This document shows positions 1 to 11,540 of a DNA stretch of 64,000 bases, piece by piece (within the stretch, counting starts at the first letter, position 1; the number at the start of each line of letters is the position of its first letter). This DNA comes from Trametes villosa (Eukaryota > Basidiomycota > Agaricomycetes > Polyporales > Polyporaceae). A program made the position numbers and the translations under genes. Below the pieces are notes generated by a model. It did no database searches, was not told the DNA's origin, and was given only the letters and a program-made list of their open reading frames with translations. The stretch covers positions 1,798,001 through 1,862,000 of the forward strand of contig PUDQ02000003.1 of the NCBI GenBank assembly GCA_002964805.2, read 5' to 3'.

Positions 1-2
1 AG

Positions 3-2690
3 CTTGCAGAGTGCCTCCTTGATCGCTACCGCGCCGAAGGGCAAGCTCAATACCTCCAGGACGCTCTCGAACTCCTGCCGAAGTCCGGCGGGGAGAGCGA
101 CATGCAGGACGTCCAAACGCTCTGCGTCCTCAGCGAGCTCTACCTCGAACGCTTCCTCCGGACGTGGGATATGGCGGACATCGACAAGGCCCTCTTCTAC
201 ACCGCGAACCTCCCGCGTGACGAGCCCTTGATCGGACACCTCCCGAGCCAAGGCACACCGGCGCATCCCGACGATGCGCGTAGTCTGCACGTCTCCGCGC
301 TTGTCCGCGCGCAGCGCTTCAAGGTGGTCATGGACGCGGGCGACCTCGACGCCGACGTCACATTCGCTCGCCAGGCAGTCAAGAAGTGCCCGGAGAGCCA
401 CCCGCTGTACGTGGTGTATCTCACCGACCTTGCGCTTCTCCTCCAGCAGCGGTTCGAAGCCGACGAAGATATCAAGGACCTCGATGAGTGCGTTGAGCGC
501 CTTAGCATCGCCGCCCACCTCCCGATCGCGGGAACGTACGCCCACTACCCCGCGCAGGCGGCGCTCGGGCTTGCGCTCGCCAGCCGCGGAGAGCACACGG
601 AGAACCTCGCCGAGGTCGACGAGGGCATGCGCCAGCTGCAGCTCGCACGTCGGGCGTTCTCTGGCGGTGCGCATCTCGAGGCCCAGATTGAACGCGATCT
701 CGCTACCGCGCTCTTCTACCGCTTCCAGCTGACGCAGAGCTCGGAGGACCTGGACGAGGCGATCCGGTATGCGTCCTCGGCGCTGGAGAGGGCGCCCGTG
801 GACGACCAGCGATGCGCAGCTCTGGGCCTCGAGCTCGGCATGAACCTGGCTTTGCGAGCGGATATCGGACGGTCGGCGAAAGACGCAGACGCAGCTACCA
901 GGGCCCTCCGTTCTGTCGCTGAAAGCCCCGCTCGCGCCTCCATTCGCATCAACGCCGCCATGGAATGGGCGAAAATCGCGTCAGCACGCGGGCCCGAAGC
1001 TACCCTCGAAGCACTTAAGGTCGCTCTTGACGTCCTCCCTCTCCTCGCTTGGGCTGGGAATCGAATGGTCATCCAGTACAAGACGCTGGCCAGGCTATCC
1101 GCGGATGTTGGCCCGTGGGCGGCTGCGTGCGCGATCGCCTGCGGACGCCTCGATGACGCGGTTTCCTACTTGGAGCGCGGGAGGAACGTACTCTGGTCCC
1201 AGTCTCTGCAGCTGCGCCTCCCCAAAAACCTATCCGCGTCCGGGTCGCCCGCTCCTAGTGCTGAGCTGGACATCCTGTCGGCGTATCTCTCAAACACCGC
1301 CGAGGGGATGCCGAAGGTGACGCCTGCCATGATGGAAGAGGCTGCGAAACGACGCCCCGAGCTCGTCAAGACGGTAGAGAACCTACGAGCTGTGTACGAG
1401 GGTATGCGCGCCAACGCCATGGCACATCCTGGGTACCGTCCTGGAGACTTCGACAGGATCGACGGGGTGATGTCACTGATGAAGTCCATCCAAGGGGACG
1501 CCGCTATGCATAGTGCAGCCACGCGTCGGGGGTCCCTACAAGCAGCTCTCGCTGAGCGCAACGGCGACGCCGCCAGTCTCGCCGTATCGGGCGATTTGCG
1601 ACATAACGCCGGTCTCGCGAGCGTGCTGAAGCGAGGTTGCGTGGTCTTCCTGAACGCGCATACCACTCGGTGCGACGCTATCGTGCTGAGCCGCTCGCGG
1701 GACGGTACCGTGGCGCTTGAACATGTCCCTCTGCCTGAGCTTTCGGTCGAGGAGATCCGTGGGTGGGCGGAAGCGATCCAGGTTGGCTTGTATGACCTGC
1801 AGCAGGGTGGTATGGGCGTACGCGACTTCGACGAAGTCATCATGATCCCAATCCTCCAGGGGTTATGGAAAGCCATGGCGGAGCCCGTCCTTGCCCACCT
1901 ACGCCAACGCTCCCAATTGCAGCCTCTCCGCGTATGGTGGTGTCCAACCGGGCCTCTCGCACTCCTGCCTATCCACGCGGCCGGACCGTACAATGGCGAC
2001 GCGCCAGGCCTTCCGGAGCTCATTGTGTCCTCCTACATACCAACCTTGCATTCCCTTCTTCGCGCGCACAACTCTGCGAAGCAACCCTTCTCTTTGCTCG
2101 CGGTGGGGCAGCCCGACACTCCCGGGCAAAACCCTCTCCCCGCCGTCCACAACGAGCTATCCACGATCCAGCGCGCATGCGAGCGCCTCTCCCGCACCCC
2201 GACGACCTTGGTTGGGGCTGCTGCGACAGCCCATTCCGTCGCCTCCGCGCTGCCTGCCCACACATGGCTGCACCTCTCGTGCCATGCGTACCAGGACCCC
2301 TCGTACGCGTTCGCGAGCGCGTTCTTCATGCACGACGGGCCGCTGCAGCTTGGGGCGCTCATGCGCCTCGACCTCTCGCGCGTGCAGCTCGCATTCCTCT
2401 CCGCGTGCTTGACGTCGGCGGGGGACGAGCGCCTCCCTGACGAGAGCATCCACCTCGCGGCGGGGTTACAGTTCGCTGGGGTCCGTTCGGCGGTGGCGAC
2501 GCTGTGGACGGTGGACGACCGGACGTCGGCGTTCATCGCGGATAAGGTGTATGGGCACTTGACGCGGGAGGGCGTGGGCGAGCCGGACCCGTCGGAGGCG
2601 GCGGAGGCCTTGCACAAGGCTGTGCGCATGCTCAAGGCGGCGGGGAAACCGACCATCTTCTGGGTTCCGTTCATCCATACGGGGAGATAG
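3..2690 (+). CDS. TPR-CHAT domain protein (5' end outside window)
   Basis: The reading frame is open from position 3, so the gene begins upstream of the window; the first ATG inside is at 102 and gives 862 residues. The first two thirds are alpha-helical with degenerate TPR-like repeats (blocks such as DLDEAIRYASSALERAP). The last 300 residues form a CHAT domain, a caspase-like fold. The expected His-Cys pair is present: His in HLSCHAYQD (about residue 728 counted from 102) and Cys in LSACLTSAGD (about residue 769). The end LHKAVRMLKAAG then WVPFIHTG is typical of the domain. No intron is needed in the visible part. CHAT proteins are presumed proteases; in agaricomycetes they are very numerous and their substrates are unknown. 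It converges on the GMC gene with only 56 bp between stop codons. A decayed relative lies at 19680-19940. Confidence 0.93.
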   Translation, partial: LAECLLDRYRAEGQAQYLQDALELLPKSGGESDMQDVQTLCVLSELYLERFLRTWDMADIDKALFYTANLPRDEPLIGHLPSQGTPAHPDDARSLHVSALVRAQRFKVVMDAGDLDADVTFARQAVKKCPESHPLYVVYLTDLALLLQQRFEADEDIKDLDECVERLSIAAHLPIAGTYAHYPAQAALGLALASRGEHTENLAEVDEGMRQLQLARRAFSGGAHLEAQIERDLATALFYRFQLTQSSEDLDEAIRYASSALERAPVDDQRCAALGLELGMNLALRADIGRSAKDADAATRALRSVAESPARASIRINAAMEWAKIASARGPEATLEALKVALDVLPLLAWAGNRMVIQYKTLARLSADVGPWAAACAIACGRLDDAVSYLERGRNVLWSQSLQLRLPKNLSASGSPAPSAELDILSAYLSNTAEGMPKVTPAMMEEAAKRRPELVKTVENLRAVYEGMRANAMAHPGYRPGDFDRIDGVMSLMKSIQGDAAMHSAATRRGSLQAALAERNGDAASLAVSGDLRHNAGLASVLKRGCVVFLNAHTTRCDAIVLSRSRDGTVALEHVPLPELSVEEIRGWAEAIQVGLYDLQQGGMGVRDFDEVIMIPILQGLWKAMAEPVLAHLRQRSQLQPLRVWWCPTGPLALLPIHAAGPYNGDAPGLPELIVSSYIPTLHSLLRAHNSAKQPFSLLAVGQPDTPGQNPLPAVHNELSTIQRACERLSRTPTTLVGAAATAHSVASALPAHTWLHLSCHAYQDPSYAFASAFFMHDGPLQLGALMRLDLSRVQLAFLSACLTSAGDERLPDESIHLAAGLQFAGVRSAVATLWTVDDRTSAFIADKVYGHLTREGVGEPDPSEAAEALHKAVRMLKAAGKPTIFWVPFIHTGR

Positions 2691-2746
2691 ATACATAGCT
2701 ATGAAACTGAGCATAGGGAGAGAGAACGGTATGGCTTGGAATCTGT

Positions 2747-5448
2747 TCATGCGCCGTCAGCGATCCTAGACTGTTTGATCATATCTGCAGCTTTCTCCGC
2801 CATCGCGACAATGACGGCACACGGGTGCCCTGAGAGCTGAGACGGGAAGACGGACGCGTCGACGATCCTGAGCCCGTTGATCCCGTGCACCCGTAGTTCG
2901 GCGGAAACAACGCTCGTCTCTGGAGACGCTCCCATGCGCGCGGTGCAGACCTGAAAACAACTTCAGGTTACGACGTACAAAGGGGAGACGCGGAGAGAAC
3001 TGACGGGGTGCTTAGCGGGAAGAGCGTTCTGGCGAAGCATGTTCTCTAGCTCCTGATCTGTGACCTACACGGACACCGAGTCCGTATCGACTTGAGGTGC
3101 ATGCTAGATGCGATGTACGTACCTCATCCGGATCGGCATCGCACAACCACCACGGCGAGCTCTTGTCTTCGGAACGCGGTTTGAACTCGAGCACCGACGC
3201 AAGCGGCTCCGTGCGCGCAAGCCGCATGAGAAGGCGCGTCGCCCGCACCAGGACGTTGATGTCGTTCGCAGTAGACAGACAGCTAAGTGGAAAAACATGA
3301 TCAGACGAGCTAGTTTCCCTGCGGAGAGCACCATGGCGCTCACTTGGGATCAATGAGGGGAGCATCCCACGCGCTGCGTGACTTGAGAGTGATAGCTCCT
3401 TTGCTTTCTGGGCGTAGCAAGATGGCGGCCTGCGAAGCTTAACGTCAGTGCACTTGCGCGGACACTGTGCGCGGATACCGAGACGTACGAGAGTAACGGC
3501 GTTGGTTCCGGGTGGCGGCTTGGCGAACCTGTCGTCAAACACCGTCAACGGGAACCATATGAGCTCGAGATCGGGAGCACCCGGCCCAGAAGTTCGGTCA
3601 GCGACAGGCACTGGGTCCTCTCCCGTGCGGGAGTAAGGTAGGCTGATGAGGGAGTTGATATGTTAACCCATGATGTTTCGGGACAAGAGCTAGGGGCTTA
3701 CCTGGGGTCTGTTGAGCGTACGAACGCCGCAGAGGGCCAGCCCATGGAGGAAAGCGGGCCGGTGCCGAAGACGAGCCATCTCAGAAGCGCTAGTGCGCCG
3801 GAAAGCTTGTTCGTGATGTAGTCGTAGGTCAGCCCGGGCTTCGCGCGGAAGGGCAGCGGACCTGTCGAGACGTGCTAGATGGGATGAGTCACCCAGCTCG
3901 GAGCGCCTCTTTGGCCAGACGTCGCGACTCACATCGACGAGGTTCCGTCCCACTGCGGGGAGAGCGTGGGTCAGAGGTATGCCGTGCTTCGCGAGCTCCT
4001 CCGCGGGTCCGACCCCAGACAGCATGAGAATCTGCGGGGTTCCTACCACGCCCGCGCAGAGGATCACTTCGCGAGAGGCGGCGACGCGGAATCGTGGAGA
4101 TGTTGAGCTGGTCGAAACTTCGACGCCGATCGCACGAGGCGTTCCCTCCGCGTTGGCGAAGAGGATCTTCTCGACCATCACATTCGTAGCGACGGTCAGG
4201 TTGGGCCTCGACAAGACTTCGTCGGTGAGATATGCTGTGGCTGATGATTCTCCTGTAGACAGCGCGGCATGAGCAAACCATTCGACGCGGAATATCATTG
4301 GCAGCGAACTTTGTCCGCTGGCGTTGATGTTTCCCGTTAAACGAGTTACGCCCATAGTGCCCTTCGGCGTGTTGATGTCACTATAGATCAAGATCATACG
4401 CGTTAGCCCTAGAGACCTTGAGCACATCGCGGATCCGTACTGAGTGTAAGGTATCCCTAAGGTCTTACAAGCGTCGATGGCGTAGTCATCTATCGGCTAC
4501 GACTATGTCAGCATTGAGACCAACTTCGTTCATACTAGGGCTCACCGCAACCTCGGACGGATGCCGAGTCTGCCAGACGCCGTCTAATCCGCGAGCAGTG
4601 GAATCCGCCCCGGCTACATTCCCATTGGGAGCGTGTTTCTCGGATTTCTTGAAATACCTGAAAACGTGTTGGTCGGAGCGCGAACACCTGCTATAGAGGC
4701 CTCGCGAACCCGGACTTACGGGAGCAGATCAGCATAAGACCAACCCGCTGCGCCAAGCGACACCCATTCGTCAAAGTCTGCGTGATACCTTAGGCGTGAA
4801 TGACAATTCCTCCCAGTGTTATACGGACGCACCCTCTGGCGAGCAATGGTGATAGATTAGTGCGTTAGTTGCACTGAGAGGTTATGTCGGTCGGCGCGTG
4901 ATGACATATTTGCGGCTAACCCGGCACGTACCTGGTTCCTCCCAGAATCTTGCCACGCGGGAAGTATGTCTCACGACCGTGAAGACTTGTCTGAGCTCTG
5001 TTGGGCAAGCGTCAGTACCGAAGTGTTTGGATGCGCTACCGGTCTGGACTCACGTGGTGTACAGATTCCAGTCCGTGGGCGTTCTGTAAATCTTGGAGAA
5101 CCCGAATGGGATTCGGGTCGGTATGTCGCCCTTGTGGCTGGCAATGTGCAAGGGACGTTGTTAACAATGATATCAGGATTCGCGGAGAGTGGGGAGTAAC
5201 CTTTTGCCAGCTTCGAGCAGCAGGACGGTTGAGCCACGGTCTTCCGATAGCCTTGCCGCCAGGACGCAGCCAGCTGAGCCTGATTGTACGGGTGAATGAG
5301 AGAAATGCACGGTGTGGTCTGTGACGCACTTACCGCCGCCTACAACGATGTAATCGTAGGTCCTCCAAGATGCAGGGTCGCTGCTGGCGTCCTTGGACGC
5401 ATATTGGAGAGGATCGTGCGCGATGAGGTTGGATTGACTGGTGCCCAT
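2747..5448 (-). CDS. GMC oxidoreductase (AAO-like), multi-exon, one damaged block
   Basis: FAD-dependent glucose-methanol-choline oxidoreductase, the family that holds aryl-alcohol oxidases. About ten exons can be joined in frame. The Rossmann motif reads YDYIVVGGG then SAGCVLAARLSED across a phase intron near 5330; next come TRIPFGFSKIYRTPTDWNLY, PRGKILGGTS (signature 1), DFDEWVSLGAAGWSYADL, GTPQILMLSGVGP (signature 2, near 4030) and the C-terminal HPVCTARMG and SGHPCAVIVAMAEKAADMIK, which carry the two catalytic-site His positions. Oddity: after signature 1 the normal Ser-Ile-Asn-Ala-Met segment cannot be found near 4780-4840, and the sequence there frameshifts or must be skipped by splicing, so the gene may be damaged. 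The frame stays open upstream of the 5448 ATG to about 5513, behind an acceptor-like site, so the true first exon may lie further up. It is divergent to the P450. Confidence 0.85.
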
Positions 5449-6569
5449 TTTGCCAGAGGAATGTCGGACGTTATAGACAGGGTCGCGGTCGTTGACACGG
5501 CTTTTGAGGGAACAAGGCTGCGGGGAGGTAGCCCACCGGTGGTGCGAGTAAGAAGAGTAAGCCGGCAGCCATCGGATTCAGAGACGTGCTAGCTGCGTGG
5601 ATTCTAAAGAAGGCGATATCCTAGAGAACCTCCGATTCGGAGACGTTCACCGGCGTTGCGGCAATTCCTTCGAAGCCGGATGCGCGTGGTGTGCATCTAG
5701 TGCCTGGCAAAGCGTCAGACATTCAAGCTCGGAGGGTGCTGCCTCGGAGAAGTGCACCAGGATGACAAGTGCCGGAGTATCGCAGCTTCTATCCGACTGA
5801 ACTAGAGCGAGTGGATGGCCTTTACGGCTCGGACGTGAGTGGGAACGCGAGGGTAATGTTAGCATGCCCGACATTCATCCGAATGTCATGTCATGCCCGC
5901 ACGCACCCGCGGCATTGTGAACGACCACACCTGTCATCACAGATGCACGCTGTGTCCTCAGAGTTTGATGCGGGAAAGAGTGAGAATCGAGTGTAACCAC
6001 CATCGTGGTGGTAAGTAGCAGTCGAGAGAGACAAGTTGCCGCCGAGTCTGACTGCTGCGGGCGCCTATTGAAAGGATTCTGCCACCAGCACACGGTCGCG
6101 CCACTCTCTGCGTGCGATCATGAGGGATACCCTCACTTGTACGCGGCAGCCGCTCTACCAAACGTCCAATCATGTTCTCTGACACATCGGACATGGTGCG
6201 ACCAGAAGGACTTCGGTATTCCGGTCGGACATCACACGAAGAAGGTGGTACCTGCAGGGAGATGCGAAGGTTCCTCGAGCCTCACCAGGCCTCAGGTCCA
6301 GCGTCGGGACTCGCCCGTTTGACCGCTCTAACTTGCGCCCTGAGCTACGAAGTTATGTGAGTGATATTTTGTGCCCCCCGAGCTTAGATATCTGACACTC
6401 CAACAACTCTTACTGTATAACTTAACAGGCGACCAAAGTACAGTCAGAATAAGCTTAGGTGCTAGCGGTGGAGCATCCCGTGGTGTTTTCCCATGCGAAG
6501 CGGTCTATCGACCTCGGACGATATAACTGTCTCATGAAGGTCATAGAACGCAGTCCAACACTCTCCGCC
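5449..6569. other. Divergent region between GMC and P450 genes
   Basis: 1.1 kb without a recognisable gene. The GMC reading frame continues open from 5448 to about 5513 on the minus strand, so one or more 5' exons of that gene may be here. A short hydrophobic reading (start at 5572, minus) is out of frame with it. The rest presumably holds both promoters; no clear TATA box was recognised. Confidence 0.5.
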
Positions 6570-8703
6570 ATGCTCACACTCGCAACTTCAGCCCTGCTTC
6601 TCGGCGCTTCTACCGCACTGCTGCTGCTCGCACTCCGTGGTCGGGGCTCGCAGCCTCCTCGCTTCCCAGGTCCTCGTTCCTTCCCGAATATTTTGGGTAA
6701 TATTCTACCTTCAGAGCGCGTTTGGGTTGCTCTCACATCCCTCGCCGCCAAGTATGGTGAATACCGCACTCCATACTGCTGCGCAACCTACAGCCCACTG
6801 ACGGTATTCTCGCATCGTGCAGGGCCCATTTACTCCCTACGGTTCTTCCGCACGAGAGTCCTTGTCGTCAGCAGCGCCGTCACCGCGCGGGATCTCTTCG
6901 AACACCGTTCTGCCAAGTACGCTAACAGGCCTCTGCCAAAGATGGTCGAAATGTGAGCACGACGCCCCGCTGCCGCCCCCAAAAACTCGTCACTAAAGTG
7001 CGTGCAGGTCGGGATTTCATCGCGGTGTCGCTCTCGAGCACGATCTCGAGCGCCTGAGGCAAGGTCGGAGGGTCATCCGCTCTGCCATGCAACCACGCGA
7101 GCTCGAGACGTACGACGGTCAAGTGCAGCATTACCTCGCCCTCTATCTCAAGAACATGCTGGACTCCCCGGATGCTTTTGAACAACATACCAAGGTGTAA
7201 GTATTAATCTTTGTGGCTGTATACCTCGCGCTGACCCCTAGGATAGACTCTTAGCAGGAATCACCATCGAGATTTCGCACGGGTACGAGATCTCTGGTCC
7301 AGACGACGCTGTTCTGGTTGAGTCGAGGAAGCTCGTCGAGAACTTCAACAAAGCCAGTTACGCCAAAGGACATCTGGTGGACTGGTTGCCTTTCTGTGCT
7401 TATTCATTCACACCAGCTCATGATAGACATGGTGCTGATTTGCGGCACCCATGCAGTGTCGGTACTGCCCGCCTGGTTGCCCGGCATGGGGTTCAAGAAC
7501 ACGGCGCAATCATGGCAGACTCATTACGAGGCCACATCTCGTGCTATATATGAGTGGGCCAAAGGGGAGATAGTAAGTGCGCCCTCTAGGCTTCCGAGTC
7601 GCTAACATCCAACATATTCGTGACCAGCTCCGAGGGACTGCGCGTCCATCGATGGTCGAATATGGAGTCTCCGAGAAGATGGCAGAGGACATCGTCATGT
7701 ACAGCGCCGTGCAGGTATACACTGGTAAGTGTCGCACCCAATAATTCTAAGATGCGACTTACCTTCTGAACGCATAGGCGGGTCTGAAACGGTAGTAGCT
7801 CGTCGCCCATTTACATACCACGCACTACTGATGTTCGCAACGCCAGACCGCTTCGGCAGTCTGTTCGTTCATCCTAATGATGGTTCTGCACCCCGAGGTC
7901 CAGCGCAGAGCCCAGGCTGAGATTGACAGCGTCATTGGGCGAGACCGCCTACCGACGTTTGCGGATCGGAAGCGGCTACCGTACGTCAACGCAGTACTCT
8001 GCGAGGTCTTGCGCATCCTCCCGCCGATCACTGCCAGTACGTCGTGCGCTCCATACTAACGCGTGCCTGAAGCTCACCCAGTGAATCATGGTAGCTTTAC
8101 GGGAGCCGGGTGGCGACGACGTGTATAACGGACATTTAATCACAAACGGCACGATGATCATCCAGAACTTCTGGTGAGCAACGCTTGTATCATACCCTCG
8201 CTCTGTGCGCTCTCAACACTGCACGTCGTAGGGGCATGTTGCACGATCCTGCTGCCTTCCCGGATCCGGGCACATTCCAGCCAGAGCGATGGCTCCACGC
8301 CGACGCCACGGACATACATTACCCTCTCAACATCGTCTTTGGGTACGGCAGGCGGTGAGCCCGAGCACGCCTATGCCTCTCGCCGTGCGTTGTCTGATTA
8401 TCTGCGAACCCACAGCGCTTGTCCCGGACGCCTTCTTGCTGAGAGGGTCGGATTCACCGCCGTCGCTTTATTGCTATCTCTTTTCCAGATTTCGCCTGCC
8501 TACGACGACAAGGGGGAGCCGATCATGCCTGTCCCCGAGCAAACTACAGGGAGCATATCGTAAGTTTGAGGCTTGATACCTCTCGTGACATATGACACTC
8601 ACGTATGGCCGCCAGCGCTCCTCTTCCGTTCCGTTGCGTCATCGAGCCGCGCAACGACCACGCTCGCTTGCAGGTTGAAGAGTTTTATGCGGCTCATCGC
8701 TGA
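6570..8703 (+). CDS. Cytochrome P450 monooxygenase, multi-exon, possible 4-bp lesion
   Basis: Membrane-anchored P450 of about 500 residues in about 12 exons (first two 6570-6756 and 6823-6952). The N-terminus is a hydrophobic anchor ([14 protein letters not shown]) then a proline-rich hinge ([12 protein letters not shown]). Further on are the I-helix GGSETT, the ExxR motif as CEVLRILPP (near 8010), FQPERW, and the haem loop FGYGRR/ACPGR split by an intron (8340-8430), whose Cys is the haem ligand. The stop is at 8701-8703. Oddity: after ILPPITA the expected His-Pro-Val-x-His-Ala block is followed by four extra bases at about 8090-8093, which shift the frame to a stop. Using an alternative acceptor ending ATGGTAG at 8094 restores the frame but drops six residues. 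Substrate unknown; the neighbouring GMC and UbiA genes suggest secondary metabolism. Confidence 0.88.
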
Positions 8704-10511
8704 CATTGCTGAGCGTCACTCTTAGGCCCATCCTCTTTTCCTATTCGTGCCGTATCCTCGCACACTCGTGTGCCGCTTGCGGTATTTTCCTGAGGCTTCT
8801 TATCTGAATCGTGTACGTATTGGTGTATACCAGGAGCATTTATGCTACGGCGTCGACCGCCTACTATACGTATCGTACGTGATGTTCGAGATGTTTCTCC
8901 AATCGGGTACTCGCTGCGAAGTAGCGGGTACCTGCGGCGCAACTATAGGAGTGCGAAGCGGCGTGTGTGCGGCGTGCGTCTCATTACTAGGTTTGGGAAG
9001 CCCCCCGTCCCTGTTTCAGTGTGTATGAACGTGCACCCGCCGACCGGAGTTCGCCACCGGGATCGACTGGCTGTATGTTTAGCTCGCGATAGAACTCCCC
9101 GATCAACACTGGTGAATACCGAGGGAGTACCTCCTCGCAATCGAGGTCGTATTCGCTCCGTCTTGGTCGCGCCGCCGCGGTGGTAGTATACACATGCTTC
9201 GATGAGGGCTGGCGCCCACATTGTGGGACAACTTGGTGAGCCACCCCGGGATTCGGATGACCGCGTCAGACGTCTCAAGCATCTGCCCTCCGACGACACC
9301 GGCCTGCTCCCGGTGCTTCAGGGGGTAAGTTCTGCTCCGAAGGCACGATTTATGGCTGTACAGCTGCGGGCGAGAGTAGGCTCCACGCGTGCGAAGTCGC
9401 TACGTCCAATGCTAACTCTCCATCCATCCGATTGTGTCTCAGGACAGGGGCACTTCGGGAGCTGTAGCCTCCTTCCGCAGGGGGAGCTCGTCACGTCAGG
9501 CTGCGGAGTTTTTCTGTATGATCTTCGGGCATTCGTTCACCCACCGGCGTGCAGAGGAAACGAGGTTTGGGATGAAGGGGCAGGCCAGGTCCGAGACAGG
9601 CAAGGAGGAGGAACAGTTCGGCCGTTTCCACGACCTAGCGCTACAAGTACTAATGATGCTACAATGCCAACTAGTAGTGAGGTGATGGCTCTTAGGTCGG
9701 ACTACTTACGTCGATTATTAGCTGTTAAGCGCAAACCCTATGCTGGGGTTGTGCATAGAAACACTTTGCGAGTGGGCGCTTCTTCACTTTGCGTTTGACC
9801 AGTGCCACCACTGGCATGTACGCCCTACTCGGTGACTAACTCTCTCTTCCTCTCTCGCGGCGACCTGGCCGAAGCACTCCCTTACCTATAAACAAGCTAT
9901 GGCGCCGGCGATGATCTCTGCCAGTCTTGCCAACAAATACTCATGCTGGGGCCACTTCTCGCGGCTGCCTGACAAGTACATTCCCGAGTCGGAGGCTGGA
10001 GCAAAAGCAACGGCCCGACGTCGTCTTGACTCCGAGCCGGTTCCGTCGATGTAAGTACTCCCTGCACACCTAGTACATCTTATCAAGAGAATGTCTCTGC
10101 TCAAGATGGCCGGTACCGCCGGCTTCGGGTTGAAGCTGCGATGTCGGCCCCTAATGCGCGATACGGAGGCTTCCAAAGGTCACCTATGTCCGGCACCGGT
10201 GCGACACCCTTCTGACGATCATCTGAAACCATGGGAGAAGTTTTTCCTACGGACGCTTGGCTTGGATCTCCTATAGTTCTGCCTGAGGCTAGGCAGGAAT
10301 GCGCACCTCACGATCCCGGCCTCGGATGCACTCTCATCAAGGAGGTTATCGCTATCTTCCTCATCGACGGGCGCGACGAGAACTCCTCCTTCGCAGAAAA
10401 TATATGTTGCGCTTAAAACAGATTCGGCGCCGCTCTTGCAGCAGCTCAGTCAGTCGCTCCTATTGAGACCACGCACACAACCGCCTACTCCTATCTTCTC
10501 ATCCTCGTATC
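8704..10511. other. Gap with exon-like pieces, gene not recognised
   Basis: 1.8 kb between P450 and UbiA. Plus-strand exon-like stretches occur, for example an intron-like GTAAGT...CTCAG at about 9327-9443 joining two open frames, and an open piece ending in a GTAAGT donor at about 9900-10051. No protein family was recognised and no complete frame could be assembled. It may be a decayed gene or an unusual one. Confidence 0.3.
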
Positions 10512-11540
10512 ATGCTCCTCGCCCTCTTCTTGCACAAAGCAGGTTCGGTGACATTTACCGTCGCTTCCCTGCTCTATCTTTTCACGAAATCCGACATCCT
10601 GACCATCCTCATCCCCACGGTAAGCTCTAGTAGACTTTTCACCCAGCTCGCGTGAATACTCATCATCTCTTGCCTTAGACCGCATTCGGAAGCGTAGCCG
10701 CAGCCGACTACTGCCTCGGTTCCTTCGTCCGACGGCTGCTCTGGGTCTGGGTTCACCTCCTCCAGTTTTGCGTGTCGAACCAGAGCCTCGACATCCAAGA
10801 GGACGCGAAGAACAAGCCCTGGCGCCCTATTCCTTCCGGTGGAATATCTCTGGCGGGTGCCCGCCGCCTGAGATGGATCCTCCTGGCGCTCTGCGTACTC
10901 GTCTCAGCCAAGTGCGACAACCTCACACCCGCGCTCGTTCTTTCTCTGGCGACAGTTGCGCATAACGAGCTCCAGCTCGGCTCCCGGTGGCTGGCGCGGA
11001 ACACGCTGAACGCTGTGGGCTACAGCGCGTTCAACATAGGCGCCGCCTCGGTCAGGTGTCATCACTCTGGTGCGTATCCCTACAGAGCGACGTCCTCGAG
11101 TATGCTGACATATTGTGCATTCGCGCTCCGTGCGCGCAGGTAGCGGGATCCCTCTGACCGTTCCGGCGCTGAATGCGCTCATCATTCTCACCACCATCCA
11201 AGCGCAAGACTTCAAGGACGTCGAGGGCGATGCTCTGGTCGGACGCCACACGCTACCCCTGGAGTATCCGCGCGGAAGCCGCCTTCTCACCGCTGCCGTG
11301 ATTCCCTTCTGGTCCCTCGTTGCTTCGCGCGTGTGGCGCGCAGGGGCGGCTCTCTCTGCGGCAGTAGTCGCGTTGGGTCTGGCCACGGGCGCTGCCTTCC
11401 TCTTCTCGCGCACCCGCGAAGGGGATCGCCGCGCATATGTTGTGTACAACGTGAGTCCCTCGTGTCAGCGTGCTGGTATACGGCTCATAATTTCTTTCCA
11501 GGTGTGGTTGTGCCTGCTCCACGTAGGGCCCTTGATGTAA
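10512..11540 (+). CDS. UbiA-family prenyltransferase or UbiA-type terpene cyclase (paralogue 1)
   Basis: Integral membrane protein of 282 residues from four exons (10512-10619, 10679-11069, 11140-11450, 11502-11540), all in phase. It shows the two Asp-rich, Mg-diphosphate-binding motifs of the UbiA superfamily: NQSLDIQED followed by NKPWRPIP, and QDFKDVEGD. Between and around them are hydrophobic helices. The family transfers prenyl groups to acceptors inside the membrane; some short basidiomycete members (EriG type, from erinacine biosynthesis) instead cyclise geranylgeranyl diphosphate. Sequence inspection alone cannot separate these roles. The ATG at 10512 was chosen because it opens directly into the first helix; an earlier exon is possible. 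It is paralogous to the gene at 40929-41984, sharing the 39-nt last exon and the motif context. P450 and GMC neighbours fit a metabolite cluster, by inference. Confidence 0.87.

Noticed and set aside
1166..2023. 285-codon antisense frame in the CHAT gene
   Set aside because: Shadow of the intron-free, codon-biased sense frame with clear CHAT motifs.
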